Assembly (NCBI RefSeq): GCF_040256395.1
Contig: NZ_CP158300.1
Coordinates: forward strand, 186,001 to 250,000
Length of the DNA stretch: 64,000 nucleotides
From: Deinococcus sonorensis KR-87
Lineage (GTDB): Bacteria > Deinococcota > Deinococci > Deinococcales > Deinococcaceae
Reading direction: 5' to 3'
The position numbers were made by a program, and so were the translations under genes. The notes under the pieces were generated by a model. It had not been told where the DNA came from. It did not search any database and was given only the letters and a program-made list of their open reading frames with translations. Numbering within the stretch: position 1 is the stretch's first letter; each line of letters starts with the position of its first letter. This document shows positions 51,398-60,613 of the stretch, piece after piece.

Positions 51398-53261
51398 GAC
51401 GGTGCCCCAGGGCGGCACAGCCACCCTCACCGAACCGGCCAGCCACCCCCGGCCGCAGCTGCGCCGCCCCTGGCGCTCACTGGACGGCTGGTGGGACTTC
51501 GCGGTGGACGAGCAGGACGATCCGGACGCCGTAGAGTTCCGGCAGCGGATCCGGGTGCCGTACGCCCCCCAGACGGCCGCCAGCGGCCTGGACCTCGCGC
51601 TGGACGGCACCACCCTGTGGTACCGCACCACCGTCCATCCGGACGCGCACGAGCGCCCCGGCCCGCAGGAGCGGCTGCTGGTGCACTTCGGCGCGGTGGA
51701 CTGGTCGGCGGAGGTGTACGTCAATGGCGCCTTCGCCGGCCGGCACGAGGGCGGGTATACGCCCTTCAGCATCGACGTCAGCCGCGCGGCCCGCGCCGGC
51801 CCCTTCGAGCTGATGGTGCGCAGCGTGGACGACCACACCGACATGGCCATGCCGCGCGGCAAGCAGGACTGGCGCGCCGAGCCGCACGCCATCTGGTATC
51901 CGCCCACCAGTGGGGTGTGGCGCACGGTGTGGCTGGAAAAGGTGCCGCGCCAGCACATTGCCCAGCTCAGCTGGACGCCGGACCTCCCGCGCTTCGAGCT
52001 GACCGCCTCGGTGGCCCTGGCCGAACCGCCCCGGCCCGGCACCCGGCTGCGCCTGGAACTGCTGGACCACGGGCGTCCGCTGGCCGACACGGACGTGCTG
52101 GTCACCGGGCAGCGGATCACCGTCCCGCTGCGCCTGCCGGACCCGGGCGTGGACGACGCCCGCAACGACCTGCTGTGGATGCCGGACCATCCGAAGCTGC
52201 TGGACGTGCGCGTCACGCTGAGCGTGGACGGCGTGGTCACCGACCGGGCCGACGGCTACGCAGCGCTGCGCTCGCTGGAAACGCGCGGCCGCCGCTTCCT
52301 GCTGAACGGGATTCCGCACCCGCTGCGGCTGGCCCTGCACCAGGGCTACTGGGCCGACACCGGCATGACCGGCGACGATGAGCGCTTCCGGGCGGACGTG
52401 GAGCTGGCCCGCCGGCTGGGGTTCAACGGCGTGCGGCTGCACCAGAAGATCGAGGACCCGCGCTTCCTGTACTGGTGCGACCGGATCGGCCTGGCGGTGT
52501 GGGTGGACCTGCCGGGCGCCTACGCCTTCACCCCCACCAGCATCGACCGGCTGACCCGCACGTGGCTGGAGGTGCTGCAGCTGTACCGCTCGCATCCGAG
52601 CGTGGTGGCCTGGGTGCCGTTCAACGAGAGCTGGGGGCTGCCGGACATTCCGCAGCGCCCGGAGCAGCAGCAGGCGCAGCGGGCGCTGTACGCCCTGACC
52701 CGCACCCTGGACCCGACCCGGCCGGTGAGCGGCAGCGACGGCTGGGAGCAGGTGGTCACCGACCTCTTTACCGTGCACGACTACGTGCAGGACCCGGCCG
52801 AGCTGCTGGCGCGCTACGGAAGTCGCGCGGCGGTGGAGGAGAACCTGTGGCGGCTGTGGCCGGGCGGCCGCGAACAGGGGCTGAACGGCTTCACGCCTGG
52901 CGACCGGCCGGTGATCCTCAGCGAGTTCGGGGGCACGTCGCTGGTGCCGGAAGGCGACGCGGGCTGGGGCTACGCCATCCTGCGCGACCCCGAGCAGTTC
53001 ATGGCGCGCGCCGAGGCGCTGCTGCTCGCCGCCAACCAGGCGATTCTGAACAAGGGCATCCACGGCTACTGCTACACCCAGCTGACCGACACCTACCAGG
53101 AGATGAACGGCCTGGCCACCATGGACCGGGTGCTGAAGGGCGACGCGGCGCGGCTGTCCAGCGCGGTGCGCGGCGAGGCGCATGACCCGGCCAATCCGCT
53201 GTGGTACGCCAAGCGCTGGCTGCGCGGCAGGTCCACCCTGCTGCCCGGCGAAAAAGCGTGA
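51390..53261 (+). CDS. GH2 glycoside hydrolase
   Basis: A 623-residue GH2 enzyme with the sugar-binding jelly roll (about 20-190), the Ig-like domain and a TIM barrel. The acid/base Glu is in WVPFNESWGLPD and the nucleophile Glu in VILSEFGGTS. SLDGWWDFAVDE, TTLWYRTTV and NGVRLHQKIEDPRF are typical. Beta-galactosidase, beta-glucuronidase and beta-mannosidase activities all occur in such proteins; with GH38 genes on both sides a beta-mannoside or beta-galactoside in a glycan is plausible. GGAGGAG precedes the ATG, which overlaps the GH38 end by 8 bases. Confidence 0.88.
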   Translation: MTETVPQGGTATLTEPASHPRPQLRRPWRSLDGWWDFAVDEQDDPDAVEFRQRIRVPYAPQTAASGLDLALDGTTLWYRTTVHPDAHERPGPQERLLVHFGAVDWSAEVYVNGAFAGRHEGGYTPFSIDVSRAARAGPFELMVRSVDDHTDMAMPRGKQDWRAEPHAIWYPPTSGVWRTVWLEKVPRQHIAQLSWTPDLPRFELTASVALAEPPRPGTRLRLELLDHGRPLADTDVLVTGQRITVPLRLPDPGVDDARNDLLWMPDHPKLLDVRVTLSVDGVVTDRADGYAALRSLETRGRRFLLNGIPHPLRLALHQGYWADTGMTGDDERFRADVELARRLGFNGVRLHQKIEDPRFLYWCDRIGLAVWVDLPGAYAFTPTSIDRLTRTWLEVLQLYRSHPSVVAWVPFNESWGLPDIPQRPEQQQAQRALYALTRTLDPTRPVSGSDGWEQVVTDLFTVHDYVQDPAELLARYGSRAAVEENLWRLWPGGREQGLNGFTPGDRPVILSEFGGTSLVPEGDAGWGYAILRDPEQFMARAEALLLAANQAILNKGIHGYCYTQLTDTYQEMNGLATMDRVLKGDAARLSSAVRGEAHDPANPLWYAKRWLRGRSTLLPGEKA

Positions 53262-53325
53262 GCTTGACGCCGCCACGCGGCAGGCACCATCATTTCATCA
53301 GGCCCGCCTGGACCGAGGGAGCGCG

Positions 53326-54591
53326 ATGAATCAGGGCAAACCCAGAAGGATCCGGCAGGGCCGGAACCTGCCCGAGGTGCGGGCTGACAACCTCAGCGTG
53401 GTGCTGGAGGCGCTTCAGAAGCTGCAACCGATCTCGCGCAGCGGGCTGGCCGAGGCCACCGGCCTGACGGCCGCCACCATCACCCACATGGTGGACGAGC
53501 TCAGCGCCTATGACCTGCTGGTCGAGACGCCGTCCAGCGAGCGGCAGATCGGCCGGCGGCCCACCCTGCTGACCCTCAACCCGGAACGCGGACAGGTGAT
53601 CGGGGTGGAGCTGTCCCGCTCGCGCATCCAGGTGATTCGCTCGAACTTCGGCGGGCAGACGCTGGCGCGGCTGGATCGCCCGTTCCAGCCGACCGCCTCG
53701 GTCGAGCAGGGCCTGACGCAACTGGCCGGGGTGATCTCCGACATCGTGGATCAGGACCGGCCGCTGCTGGGCATCGGGGTGGGGGTGCCGGGGCCGGTGA
53801 ACAGCGCCGAGGGGGTGGTGCTGGGGCCGCCCAACTTCGGGGGCTGGCGCAATGTGGCGCTGACGGCGTGGCTGCGCGAGCGTTTCGGCGTGCCGTGCTG
53901 GCTGGACGACGACGCCAAGGCGGCCGCCTTCGGGGAACGCTGGTACGGTGCGGGCCGCCACGAGGATACGCTGCTGTACATCTCGCTGCGCTCCGGGGTG
54001 GGGGCTGGCCTGATCGTGGGCGACCGGGTGTACCGCGGCGCCCACGAGCTGGCCGGAGAGATCGGGCACACCACCATTCACGTGGACGGCCCGCTGTGCG
54101 AGTGCGGCAACCGCGGCTGCCTGGAAACGCTGGTCAGCGTGCCGGCCATCCTGCAGGAGGCGCGCCGGCTGGGCCTGACGGTGGGCTCACCCGCCGAGCT
54201 GCACACCTTGGCCCACGCCGGCGACCCGGTGGCCCGCAGCATTCAGGAGCGGGTCCACACCTACCTGTCGGCGGCGCTGGTCAACGCGGTCAACCACTAC
54301 GACCCGGCGCTGATCGTGCTGGGCGGCGTGCTGGTGCGCAGCTGGCCGGACCTGACCGCCACGCTGGCCGAGAAGGTCAAGGGCCGGTCCTTCGGCTACC
54401 TCTCCAAGGACATCCGCATCGTGCAGAGCGTGCTGGGTGAAGACGCCACCGCGCTGGGCGCGGTGGCGATTGCCATCGATCACATTCTGGGCGACCCGCA
54501 TCAGGCCCTGAGCGCCAGCCGCGCGGTGCTCGGCGGGGGTGCGGCTCAGCCCTTCACGCCGCCGCTCACCGCCGCGCCTTCCACGAAGTAA
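53326..54591 (+). CDS. ROK-family transcriptional repressor (NagC/XylR-like)
   Basis: A 421-residue regulator. Residues about 20-75 are a winged helix (NLSVVLEALQKLQPISRSGLAEATGLTAATITHMVDEL), followed by a ROK domain with GIGVGVPGPVN, GAGLIVGDRVYRGAHELAGEIGH and the zinc site CECGNRGCLE. The ATP motif of ROK kinases is replaced (GVELSRSRI), as expected for repressors. It likely senses a sugar or sugar phosphate and controls the surrounding glycan operons. GAGGGAG precedes ATG 53326. Its last 46 bases overlap the end of the converging permease gene. Confidence 0.9.
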   Translation: MNQGKPRRIRQGRNLPEVRADNLSVVLEALQKLQPISRSGLAEATGLTAATITHMVDELSAYDLLVETPSSERQIGRRPTLLTLNPERGQVIGVELSRSRIQVIRSNFGGQTLARLDRPFQPTASVEQGLTQLAGVISDIVDQDRPLLGIGVGVPGPVNSAEGVVLGPPNFGGWRNVALTAWLRERFGVPCWLDDDAKAAAFGERWYGAGRHEDTLLYISLRSGVGAGLIVGDRVYRGAHELAGEIGHTTIHVDGPLCECGNRGCLETLVSVPAILQEARRLGLTVGSPAELHTLAHAGDPVARSIQERVHTYLSAALVNAVNHYDPALIVLGGVLVRSWPDLTATLAEKVKGRSFGYLSKDIRIVQSVLGEDATALGAVAIAIDHILGDPHQALSASRAVLGGGAAQPFTPPLTAAPSTK

Positions 54592-55451
54592 CGCTGGAAG
54601 GTAAAGAACAGGATGATCACCGGCAGCATCACCATCAGGGCGGCGGCCATCAGGTACTGCCACTGCACCACGGTGGCGGTGCGGAAGAACTGCAGCCCCA
54701 CCTGCAGGGTGTAGAGCCGCTCGTCGTTCAGGTACAGCAGCGGGCCGACGTAACTGTCCCAGGCGCCCTCGAAGGTGAAGATCGCGACGGTGGCGAGGGC
54801 CGGACGCGACAGCGGCATGATCACCCGGCTCCAGATCCACCAGTCGCTGGCGCCGTCCACCCGCGCCGCCTCCGAGTACTCGTTGGGAATGCCCATGAAG
54901 AACTGCCGCAGTAGGAAGGTGAAGAAGGCGCCGGCGAAGAAGCTCGGCACCACCAGCGGCAGGTATGTGCCGACCCAGTGCAGCTTGGAGAACAGGATGT
55001 ACTGCGGGATCAGCGTCACCATGCCGGGAATCATCATGGTGGAGAGCAGCAGCGTGAACAGCAGGTTGCGGCCGGGAAAGCGCAACTTGGCAAAGCCGTA
55101 GGCGGCCAGCGACGACGACAGCACGGTGCCGATCACCACCGCCAGCGTGTACAGCGCGGTGTTGATGGCGTAGCGGGTGAAGGGCGCCAGCGACCACGCC
55201 TTGGCGAAGTTATCGAAGCGCAGCGGGTTGGGAATCCAGACCGGCGGGTTGGCGTACACCTGCGTGTCGGCCTTGAGCGCGGTGGAGAGCATCCACAGGC
55301 CCGGGAACAGCACCGCCACGCTGATGGCGCACAGGATCAGGAACGCGATCACCTTCCAGAACAGCGTGGCGCCGGCCTGCCGACTGAACGGCCGGCGCTC
55401 GCGGGCGGTGGTGGGGGCCTCGGTCACGGGCGGGTTGTGCTGAACGGTCAT
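54546..55451 (-). CDS. Sugar ABC transporter permease (MalG type)
   Basis: A 301-residue inner-membrane permease of the CUT1 family with six helices. The coupling EAA loop reads EYSEAARVDGASDWWIWSRVIMPLSRPAL. It pairs with the MalF-type permease encoded just upstream (ATGA overlap) and with the binding protein at 61894. No ATPase gene lies in the window. The C-terminus overlaps the ROK repressor gene tail to tail. Confidence 0.9.
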   Translation of the reverse strand: MTVQHNPPVTEAPTTARERRPFSRQAGATLFWKVIAFLILCAISVAVLFPGLWMLSTALKADTQVYANPPVWIPNPLRFDNFAKAWSLAPFTRYAINTALYTLAVVIGTVLSSSLAAYGFAKLRFPGRNLLFTLLLSTMMIPGMVTLIPQYILFSKLHWVGTYLPLVVPSFFAGAFFTFLLRQFFMGIPNEYSEAARVDGASDWWIWSRVIMPLSRPALATVAIFTFEGAWDSYVGPLLYLNDERLYTLQVGLQFFRTATVVQWQYLMAAALMVMLPVIILFFTFQRYFVEGAAVSGGVKG

Positions 55452-56353
55452 GAACGGGCCTCTCCTTCGTAGTACACCCAGCGCCGCGAGATCAGGAACT
55501 GCAGCATGGTCAGGAACAGTGTGATGATCAGCAGGATCCAGGCCATGGCGCTGGCGTAGCCCATCTGGTATTCGCCGAAGGCCTTCTGCCACATGTACAG
55601 GCCGTAGAAGAGGGTCGAGTACGACGGCCCGCCCTTGCCGCCCTCCGACACGATCAGCGACGTTTCCCAGAACTGGAAGGCCGCCGAGATGCCGGTCACC
55701 AGCTTGAAGAAGATGGTCGGCGACATCATCGGCACCGTGACGTTCCAGAACTGCTTGACCGGCGACGCGCCGTCCAGCATGGCCGCCTCGTAGAGGTGGC
55801 GCGGAATGCCCTGCAGCCCGGCCAGATAGATGATGTAGCCGCCGGCCGCGCCCCACATGCTCATGATCACCAGTGCCGGCTTGGCCCAGGTGGGGTCAGA
55901 GAACCACAGCGGCGGATTGGACACCCCGATGGCCCGCAGGAACACGTTGATCGGCCCGAAGTCGGGGTTGAAGACCCACAGCCACAGCAGCAGCACCGCC
56001 ACGCCGGTCAGCACTTTTGGCAGAAAGAAGATGGTGCGGAAGATGCGCTGGCCGGGAATCTGCTGGTTGAGCAGCACCGCGATCAGCACCCCAGTGATGA
56101 CGCTCAGCGGCACCGCGAACAGCACATAAAAGCCGGTGTTGTACAGCGAGGTCCAGAACAGCTCGTCGTCGAAGAGCAGACGGCGGTAGTTGTCCAGGCC
56201 CACCCAGCGCATCCGGGAGGTGACGTCGTAGTTGGTGAGGCTGGCGTACAGCGACCACAGCATCGGGCCGGCGATGAACACCAGAAAGCCCACCAGCCAC
56301 GGCGCGATGAACAGGTAGCCGGTGACCGCCTCCCGGCGGCGGGCCAGCGTCAT
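55448..56353 (-). CDS. Sugar ABC transporter permease (MalF type)
   Basis: A 301-residue CUT1 permease starting MTLARRREAVTGYLFIAPWLVGFLVF, with six helices and the EAA loop LYEAAMLDGASPVKQFWNVTVPMMSPT. ATG 56353 has no ribosome site of its own. It overlaps by 4 bases the stop of a 27-codon frame that carries a strong AGGAGG, so translation is probably coupled. Together with the next gene it forms the membrane channel of the glycan importer. Confidence 0.88.
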   Translation of the reverse strand: MTLARRREAVTGYLFIAPWLVGFLVFIAGPMLWSLYASLTNYDVTSRMRWVGLDNYRRLLFDDELFWTSLYNTGFYVLFAVPLSVITGVLIAVLLNQQIPGQRIFRTIFFLPKVLTGVAVLLLWLWVFNPDFGPINVFLRAIGVSNPPLWFSDPTWAKPALVIMSMWGAAGGYIIYLAGLQGIPRHLYEAAMLDGASPVKQFWNVTVPMMSPTIFFKLVTGISAAFQFWETSLIVSEGGKGGPSYSTLFYGLYMWQKAFGEYQMGYASAMAWILLIITLFLTMLQFLISRRWVYYEGEARS

Positions 56354-56433
56354 CCGGGGCATACAAACCTGCCGGGGCAGCATCCGGAGGCCGGGCGGCT
56401 GGGCACATCGGCGGACAGAACAGGGTACGGCAT
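56350..56433 (-). CDS. 27-residue leader ORF overlapping the MalF-type permease gene
   Basis: A short frame starting MPYPVLSADVP and ending GCCPGRFVCPG has AGGAGG 4 bases before its ATG (56433). Its TGA overlaps the permease ATG (ATGA). This is the best ribosome site of the transcript, so the frame is probably translated. It contains three Cys, two adjacent, like the short leader before lutA. Function unknown; it may only load ribosomes, or sense a condition and tune the permeases. Confidence 0.5.
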   Translation of the reverse strand: MPYPVLSADVPSRPASGCCPGRFVCPG

Positions 56434-56577
56434 ACAACCTCCTGGGCGCACCCGGCGAACAGTCGCTGGGGGGATGTGATGGGCGAGTTGCTTAAATATA
56501 TAAAAAAATGCGCCGGTTTGGTATATGCTTTTTTTAAGATCATCCACCATTCCCCCTTGCCCGGAGAGGAGCTCTTC
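56434..56577. promoter_or_regulatory. Divergent promoter region of permease and ROK kinase operons
   Basis: A 144-base AT-rich control region. TTGCTTAAATAT at 56488-56499 is identical to the box at 48856-48867; TATATAAAAAAA follows, and a TATATGCTTTTTTTAAGAT stretch lies at 56522-56540. No single -35/-10 pair is convincing in either direction. ROK repressor binding is a reasonable inference. Confidence 0.5.
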
Positions 56578-57567
56578 ATGCCCACGCTTCCGCTGGAGGC
56601 ATCGTCCAGTCATGTCCTGGCCATCGACATCGGTGGCACCAAACTGGCCGCCGGCATCGTGTCGGGCGCCGGCGTGCTGCTGGATTCCGCCCGCACCCCC
56701 ACCCACGCCGCCGAAGGCCCAGACCGGGTGCTCGACCGTCTGCTGGACCTGTGCCGGACCCTGCTGCGTCGCAGCAGCGTGCCGGTGCAGCGGGTCGGCG
56801 TGGGCTGCGGCGGCCCGCTCGACACGGTCCGGGGCCTGATCCTGAACCCGCCGAACCTGCCCGGCTGGCTGGAGTTCCCGCTGGTGGCGCGGCTGCAGCA
56901 GGCGCTGGACCTGCCGGTCTCGCTGGACAACGACGCGAACGCCGCCGCGCTGGCCGAGTTTCACTTCGGGGCCGGCCGCGGGACCCGGCACATGGTCTAC
57001 CTCACCATCTCCACCGGCATCGGCAGCGGCCTGATCCTGAACGGTGAGCTGTACCGGGGCAAGCGCGGCAATGCCGGCGAGCTGGGGCACCTGCAGGTGC
57101 GCGTGGACGGCCGGGCCTGCAACTGCGGCGGGCGCGGCTGCCTGGAAGCCTACGCGTCCGGCACCAACATCGCCCGGCGCGCCCGTGAGCTGGCCGCCCA
57201 GCACCCGGCGTCGCTGCTGGCCCGCAGCGTCCCGGACCTGGAGGCCATCACGGCCCAGACGGTGCTGCAGGCGCTGCAGGCCCAGGACGAGGTGGCCGTG
57301 CAGCTGTGGGACGAGACGCTGGACCTGCTGGCGGCCGGCGTGGCCAGCACCGTGAACGCCTTCGACCCGGAGCGGATCGTGATCGGTGGCGGCATCACCA
57401 ACTTCGGTGACCTGCTGTTTGTCCCGCTGCGCGAGCGGGTCGCGGCCCGGGCGATGCCGGCACTGTGGTCCGGCGTGGAGCTGTGCCGCGCGGAGCTGGC
57501 CGCCGACGTGGGCATTCTGGGCGCGGCGGCCGTGGCCCTGCGCGAACGCCAGGGGCTGCCGGTATGA
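56578..57567 (+). CDS. ROK-family sugar kinase
   Basis: A 329-residue kinase. The phosphate-1 motif VLAIDIGGTKLAAG is near residue 15, GVGCGGPLD and ISTGIGSGLILNGELY follow, and the zinc motif CNCGGRGCLE confirms the ROK family. The catalytic Asp lies in SLDNDANAAALAEFHFGAG. There is no DNA-binding domain, so it is an enzyme, phosphorylating GlcNAc, ManNAc, glucose, mannose or fructose. With NagA in the same operon GlcNAc is the best guess. GAGGAG precedes ATG 56578; an upstream frame extension runs into promoter DNA. Confidence 0.87.
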   Translation: MPTLPLEASSSHVLAIDIGGTKLAAGIVSGAGVLLDSARTPTHAAEGPDRVLDRLLDLCRTLLRRSSVPVQRVGVGCGGPLDTVRGLILNPPNLPGWLEFPLVARLQQALDLPVSLDNDANAAALAEFHFGAGRGTRHMVYLTISTGIGSGLILNGELYRGKRGNAGELGHLQVRVDGRACNCGGRGCLEAYASGTNIARRARELAAQHPASLLARSVPDLEAITAQTVLQALQAQDEVAVQLWDETLDLLAAGVASTVNAFDPERIVIGGGITNFGDLLFVPLRERVAARAMPALWSGVELCRAELAADVGILGAAAVALRERQGLPV

Positions 57568-58151
57568 CCGCCGCCGAGACGCATCTGCAGCAGTACATCG
57601 CGCGGCACCAGGAGGCCCTGAACCGGCTGCCGGAGCTGGCACCACAGGTGAGCGCGGCGGCCCTGGCCTGCGTGCAGGCGCTGACGGGTGGCGGCAAGCT
57701 GCTGACCTGCGGCAACGGGGGCAGCGCCGCCGACGCCCAGCACTTCGCGGCGGAGCTGACCGGCCGCTACCGCCGCGAACGCCGGCCACTCCCGGCCATC
57801 GCCCTGACCACCGACTCCAGCGCGCTCACGTGTATCGGCAACGACTACGCCTTCGAGGAGGTGTTCGCGCGGCAGGCGCAGGCGCTGGTGCAGCCGGGCG
57901 ACGTGCTGGTGGGCATCACCACCAGCGGCAACAGCCGCAACGTGGTGCGGGCGCTGCAGGTCGCGCGTGAGCGCGGCGGCGTCACCATCGCCTTCACCGG
58001 TGAGGGCGGCGGAGAGGCGGCGGCACACGCCGACATCGCGCTGCGGGCCCCCAGCACCCGCACGGCTCACATCCAGGAGCTGCACATCCTGATGATCCAC
58101 GTGCTGTGCGAAACGATTGACGACGCTTTTGTTGAGGACCCCACGGTATGA
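57564..58151 (+). CDS. SIS-domain sugar isomerase (GmhA-like)
   Basis: A 195-residue SIS protein resembling phosphoheptose isomerase: LLTCGNGGSAADAQHFAAELTGRY near residue 47, LTTDSSALTCIGNDYAFEEVF, VGITTSGNSRNVVRAL and TAHIQELHILMIH with the zinc/catalytic Glu and His. Normal GmhA makes heptose for lipopolysaccharide; here the operon context argues for isomerising a hexose or amino-sugar phosphate. ATGA overlap with the kinase on one side and with the GH38 gene on the other. Confidence 0.83.
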   Translation: MTAAETHLQQYIARHQEALNRLPELAPQVSAAALACVQALTGGGKLLTCGNGGSAADAQHFAAELTGRYRRERRPLPAIALTTDSSALTCIGNDYAFEEVFARQAQALVQPGDVLVGITTSGNSRNVVRALQVARERGGVTIAFTGEGGGEAAAHADIALRAPSTRTAHIQELHILMIHVLCETIDDAFVEDPTV

Positions 58152-60613
58152 CTGCGACAGATCCGGCCCGGCCGGTGTTTCATATGATCGGCAACGCCCA
58201 CATCGACCCGGTGTGGCTCTGGAACTGGCAGGAGGGCTTTCAGGAGATCAAGGCCACCTACCGCTCGGCGCTGGACCGGCTGGCAGAGCATCCGGACTTC
58301 GTGTTCACCTGTTCGTCGGCCGCCCACCTCGCGTGGATCGAGGCCAACGAGCCGGAAATGTTCGAGGAGATCCGTGCCCAGGTGCGGGCGGGGCGCTGGG
58401 CGCTGGTGGGCGGCTGGTGGGTGCAGCCGGACTGCAACCTGCCGGGCGGCGAGGGCTTCGTGCGGCAGGGGCTGTACGGCCAGCGCTTTTTCCAGTCGCG
58501 CTTCGGGCGGGTGGCCGACACCGGCTACAACCCGGATTCGTTCGGCCACGCGGGGACCCTGCCGCAGATCCTGCTCCGAAGCGGCCTCACGCGCTACACC
58601 TTCATGCGCCCCGGCCCGCACGAGCAGGCGCTGCCCAGCCGGCTGTTCTGGTGGCAGGGGCCGGACGGCTCGCGGGTGCTGACGTTCCGCATTCCCTACG
58701 AGTACTGCACCTGGGGCAAGGACCTGGAAGCCCACGTGCGCAAGTGCACCACGGAAGTGAACGGGTCGCTGCAGGAGCTGATGTGCTTCTACGGCGTCGG
58801 CAACCACGGCGGCGGCCCCACCAACGAGAACCTGACCTCGATCCGGCGAATGAACGCGGAGCCGGACCTGCCGGAGCTGCGCCTGAGCGACCCCAGCCGC
58901 TACTTCGACGCAGTAGAGCGCCCGGACCTGCCGGTGTGGGCCGATGAACTGCAGCACCACGCGGTCGGCTGCTACGCGGCGCACTCGGGCGTGAAGGCCT
59001 GGAACCGCGCGGCGGAGCTGGCGCTGGTGCGGGCCGAGAAATTCGCCGCGCTCGCCTCGGCGGTGGCGCAGCTGCCGTATCCGGCGGCCGAGCTGGAACG
59101 CGCCTGGAAGCGCGTGCTGTTCAACCAGTTCCACGACATCCTGGCCGGCACCTCCATCGAGAGCGCCTACGTGGACGCCCGCAACGAGTACGGCGAGGCG
59201 CTGGCGACCGCGCAGCACATCACCAACGCGGCCGTGCAGCGCCTCAGCTGGCGCGTCTCGGTGCCGGAGCGGCCCGGCACCCGGCCGTACGTGGCGTTCA
59301 ACCCGCATCCGTGGCCGGTGCGGGTGGCCCTGGAGCATGAAACGGGCGGCGTTCCCGCCGACTTCCGGCTCACCGACGAGCAGGGCCAGGAGGTGGCGGT
59401 GCAGCGGGTCCGCTCTGAGGCCACCGTGACCGGCTGGCGCAAACGGCTGATGTGGGTGGCGGATCTGCCCGCCTTCGGGCACCGCACCTACACCATTGAG
59501 CCGCAGGCGGCGGCCCCCCTGCGGGAGGTGGAGGCGAGCGAGACGCATCTGGAAAGCGCTGCCTTCCGGCTGGAACTGGACCCGCAGACCGGCGCTATTG
59601 CACGGCTGCTGGACAAACACGGGGAGGCCGAGGTGTTCAGCGCCCCGGCCGCCGCCGGCACCGTGATGCGCGACGACAGCGACACCTGGAGCCACGGCGT
59701 CTTCCAGTACCTGGACGAGGTCGGGCGCTTCTCGGACGCCCGCCTGGAGGTGCTGGAGCGCGGGCCGGTGCGCAGCAGCGTACGCAGCGTCAGCCGCTTT
59801 GGGGCCAGCACGCTGACCCAGACCTACACCCTCTACGCCGACCAGCCGTACGTGGAGGTGCGGGTCCGGGTGGACTGGCACGAGCGCCACCGGCTGCTGA
59901 AACTGCAGTTTCCGGCGCACCTGCACTTCCCGCAGGCGACCTGTGAGGCCCCCTACGGCGTGTCCAGCCGGGCCACCGACGGCCACGAGCAGCCGGCCCA
60001 GCGCTGGATCGACCTGAGCGGGGTGTACCGCCCGTCCGGCCACATTCGGGGGCTGAGCATCATCAGCGACGCGAAGGCCAGCCACCACACGCTGGACGCC
60101 ACGCTGGGCCTGACGGTGCTGCGCTCCCCGATCATCGCCCACCACGACCCGTACGTGCCGGTGGAGGGCGGCGACTACCGCTACCTGGATCAGGGGGAGC
60201 AGCAGTTCACGTACTGGATCGTTCCACACACCGGCACCTGGCGCGAGGCGGGGCTACCCCGGCTGACCGCCACGCTGACCGAGCGGCCGGTAATGCTGCC
60301 GGAAACCTACCACCAGGGGCCGCTGCAACCGGCCGACTCGTGGATGACGGCCGAACCGGACAGCGTGATGGTGACGGTGGTCAAACGCGCCGAGGACGGC
60401 CAGGGTTACGTGCTGCGGCTGCAGGAGACGCACGGTTTGAAGGTGGAGGCGCGACTGACGCTGCCGTTCCTGAAGCGGGAACTGCGCCTGCCGCTCGGCC
60501 CGTACGAGCTCAGCACCGTCTACGTCCCGGATGATGGAGGCCCGGCCAGGACCGTAAACCTCACCGAACTGGAGCGGTGGGACAGCCCCGTGACCCAGGA
60601 CACGCCGCTGTGA
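58148..60613 (+). CDS. GH38 alpha-mannosidase
   Basis: An 821-residue GH38 enzyme, the third in the window. Zinc residues are in MIGNAHIDPVWLWNW and NQFHDILAGTSIESAY, the nucleophile Asp in GYNPDSFGHAGTLPQIL, and ELQHHAVGCYAAHS is shared with the GH38 at 48896. No signal peptide. It is co-expressed with a ROK kinase, SIS protein and NagA, which ties mannose removal to amino-sugar use. The start overlaps the SIS gene by 4 bases. Confidence 0.93.
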   Translation: MTATDPARPVFHMIGNAHIDPVWLWNWQEGFQEIKATYRSALDRLAEHPDFVFTCSSAAHLAWIEANEPEMFEEIRAQVRAGRWALVGGWWVQPDCNLPGGEGFVRQGLYGQRFFQSRFGRVADTGYNPDSFGHAGTLPQILLRSGLTRYTFMRPGPHEQALPSRLFWWQGPDGSRVLTFRIPYEYCTWGKDLEAHVRKCTTEVNGSLQELMCFYGVGNHGGGPTNENLTSIRRMNAEPDLPELRLSDPSRYFDAVERPDLPVWADELQHHAVGCYAAHSGVKAWNRAAELALVRAEKFAALASAVAQLPYPAAELERAWKRVLFNQFHDILAGTSIESAYVDARNEYGEALATAQHITNAAVQRLSWRVSVPERPGTRPYVAFNPHPWPVRVALEHETGGVPADFRLTDEQGQEVAVQRVRSEATVTGWRKRLMWVADLPAFGHRTYTIEPQAAAPLREVEASETHLESAAFRLELDPQTGAIARLLDKHGEAEVFSAPAAAGTVMRDDSDTWSHGVFQYLDEVGRFSDARLEVLERGPVRSSVRSVSRFGASTLTQTYTLYADQPYVEVRVRVDWHERHRLLKLQFPAHLHFPQATCEAPYGVSSRATDGHEQPAQRWIDLSGVYRPSGHIRGLSIISDAKASHHTLDATLGLTVLRSPIIAHHDPYVPVEGGDYRYLDQGEQQFTYWIVPHTGTWREAGLPRLTATLTERPVMLPETYHQGPLQPADSWMTAEPDSVMVTVVKRAEDGQGYVLRLQETHGLKVEARLTLPFLKRELRLPLGPYELSTVYVPDDGGPARTVNLTELERWDSPVTQDTPL

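Noticed and set aside
50429..53276. Minus-strand frames of about 600 residues
   Set aside because: Shadows of the GH38 and GH2 genes on the plus strand.
57564..58151. SIS protein as part of lipopolysaccharide heptose synthesis
   Set aside because: The gene is locked by 4-base overlaps between a sugar kinase and a mannosidase and no heptose genes are present.
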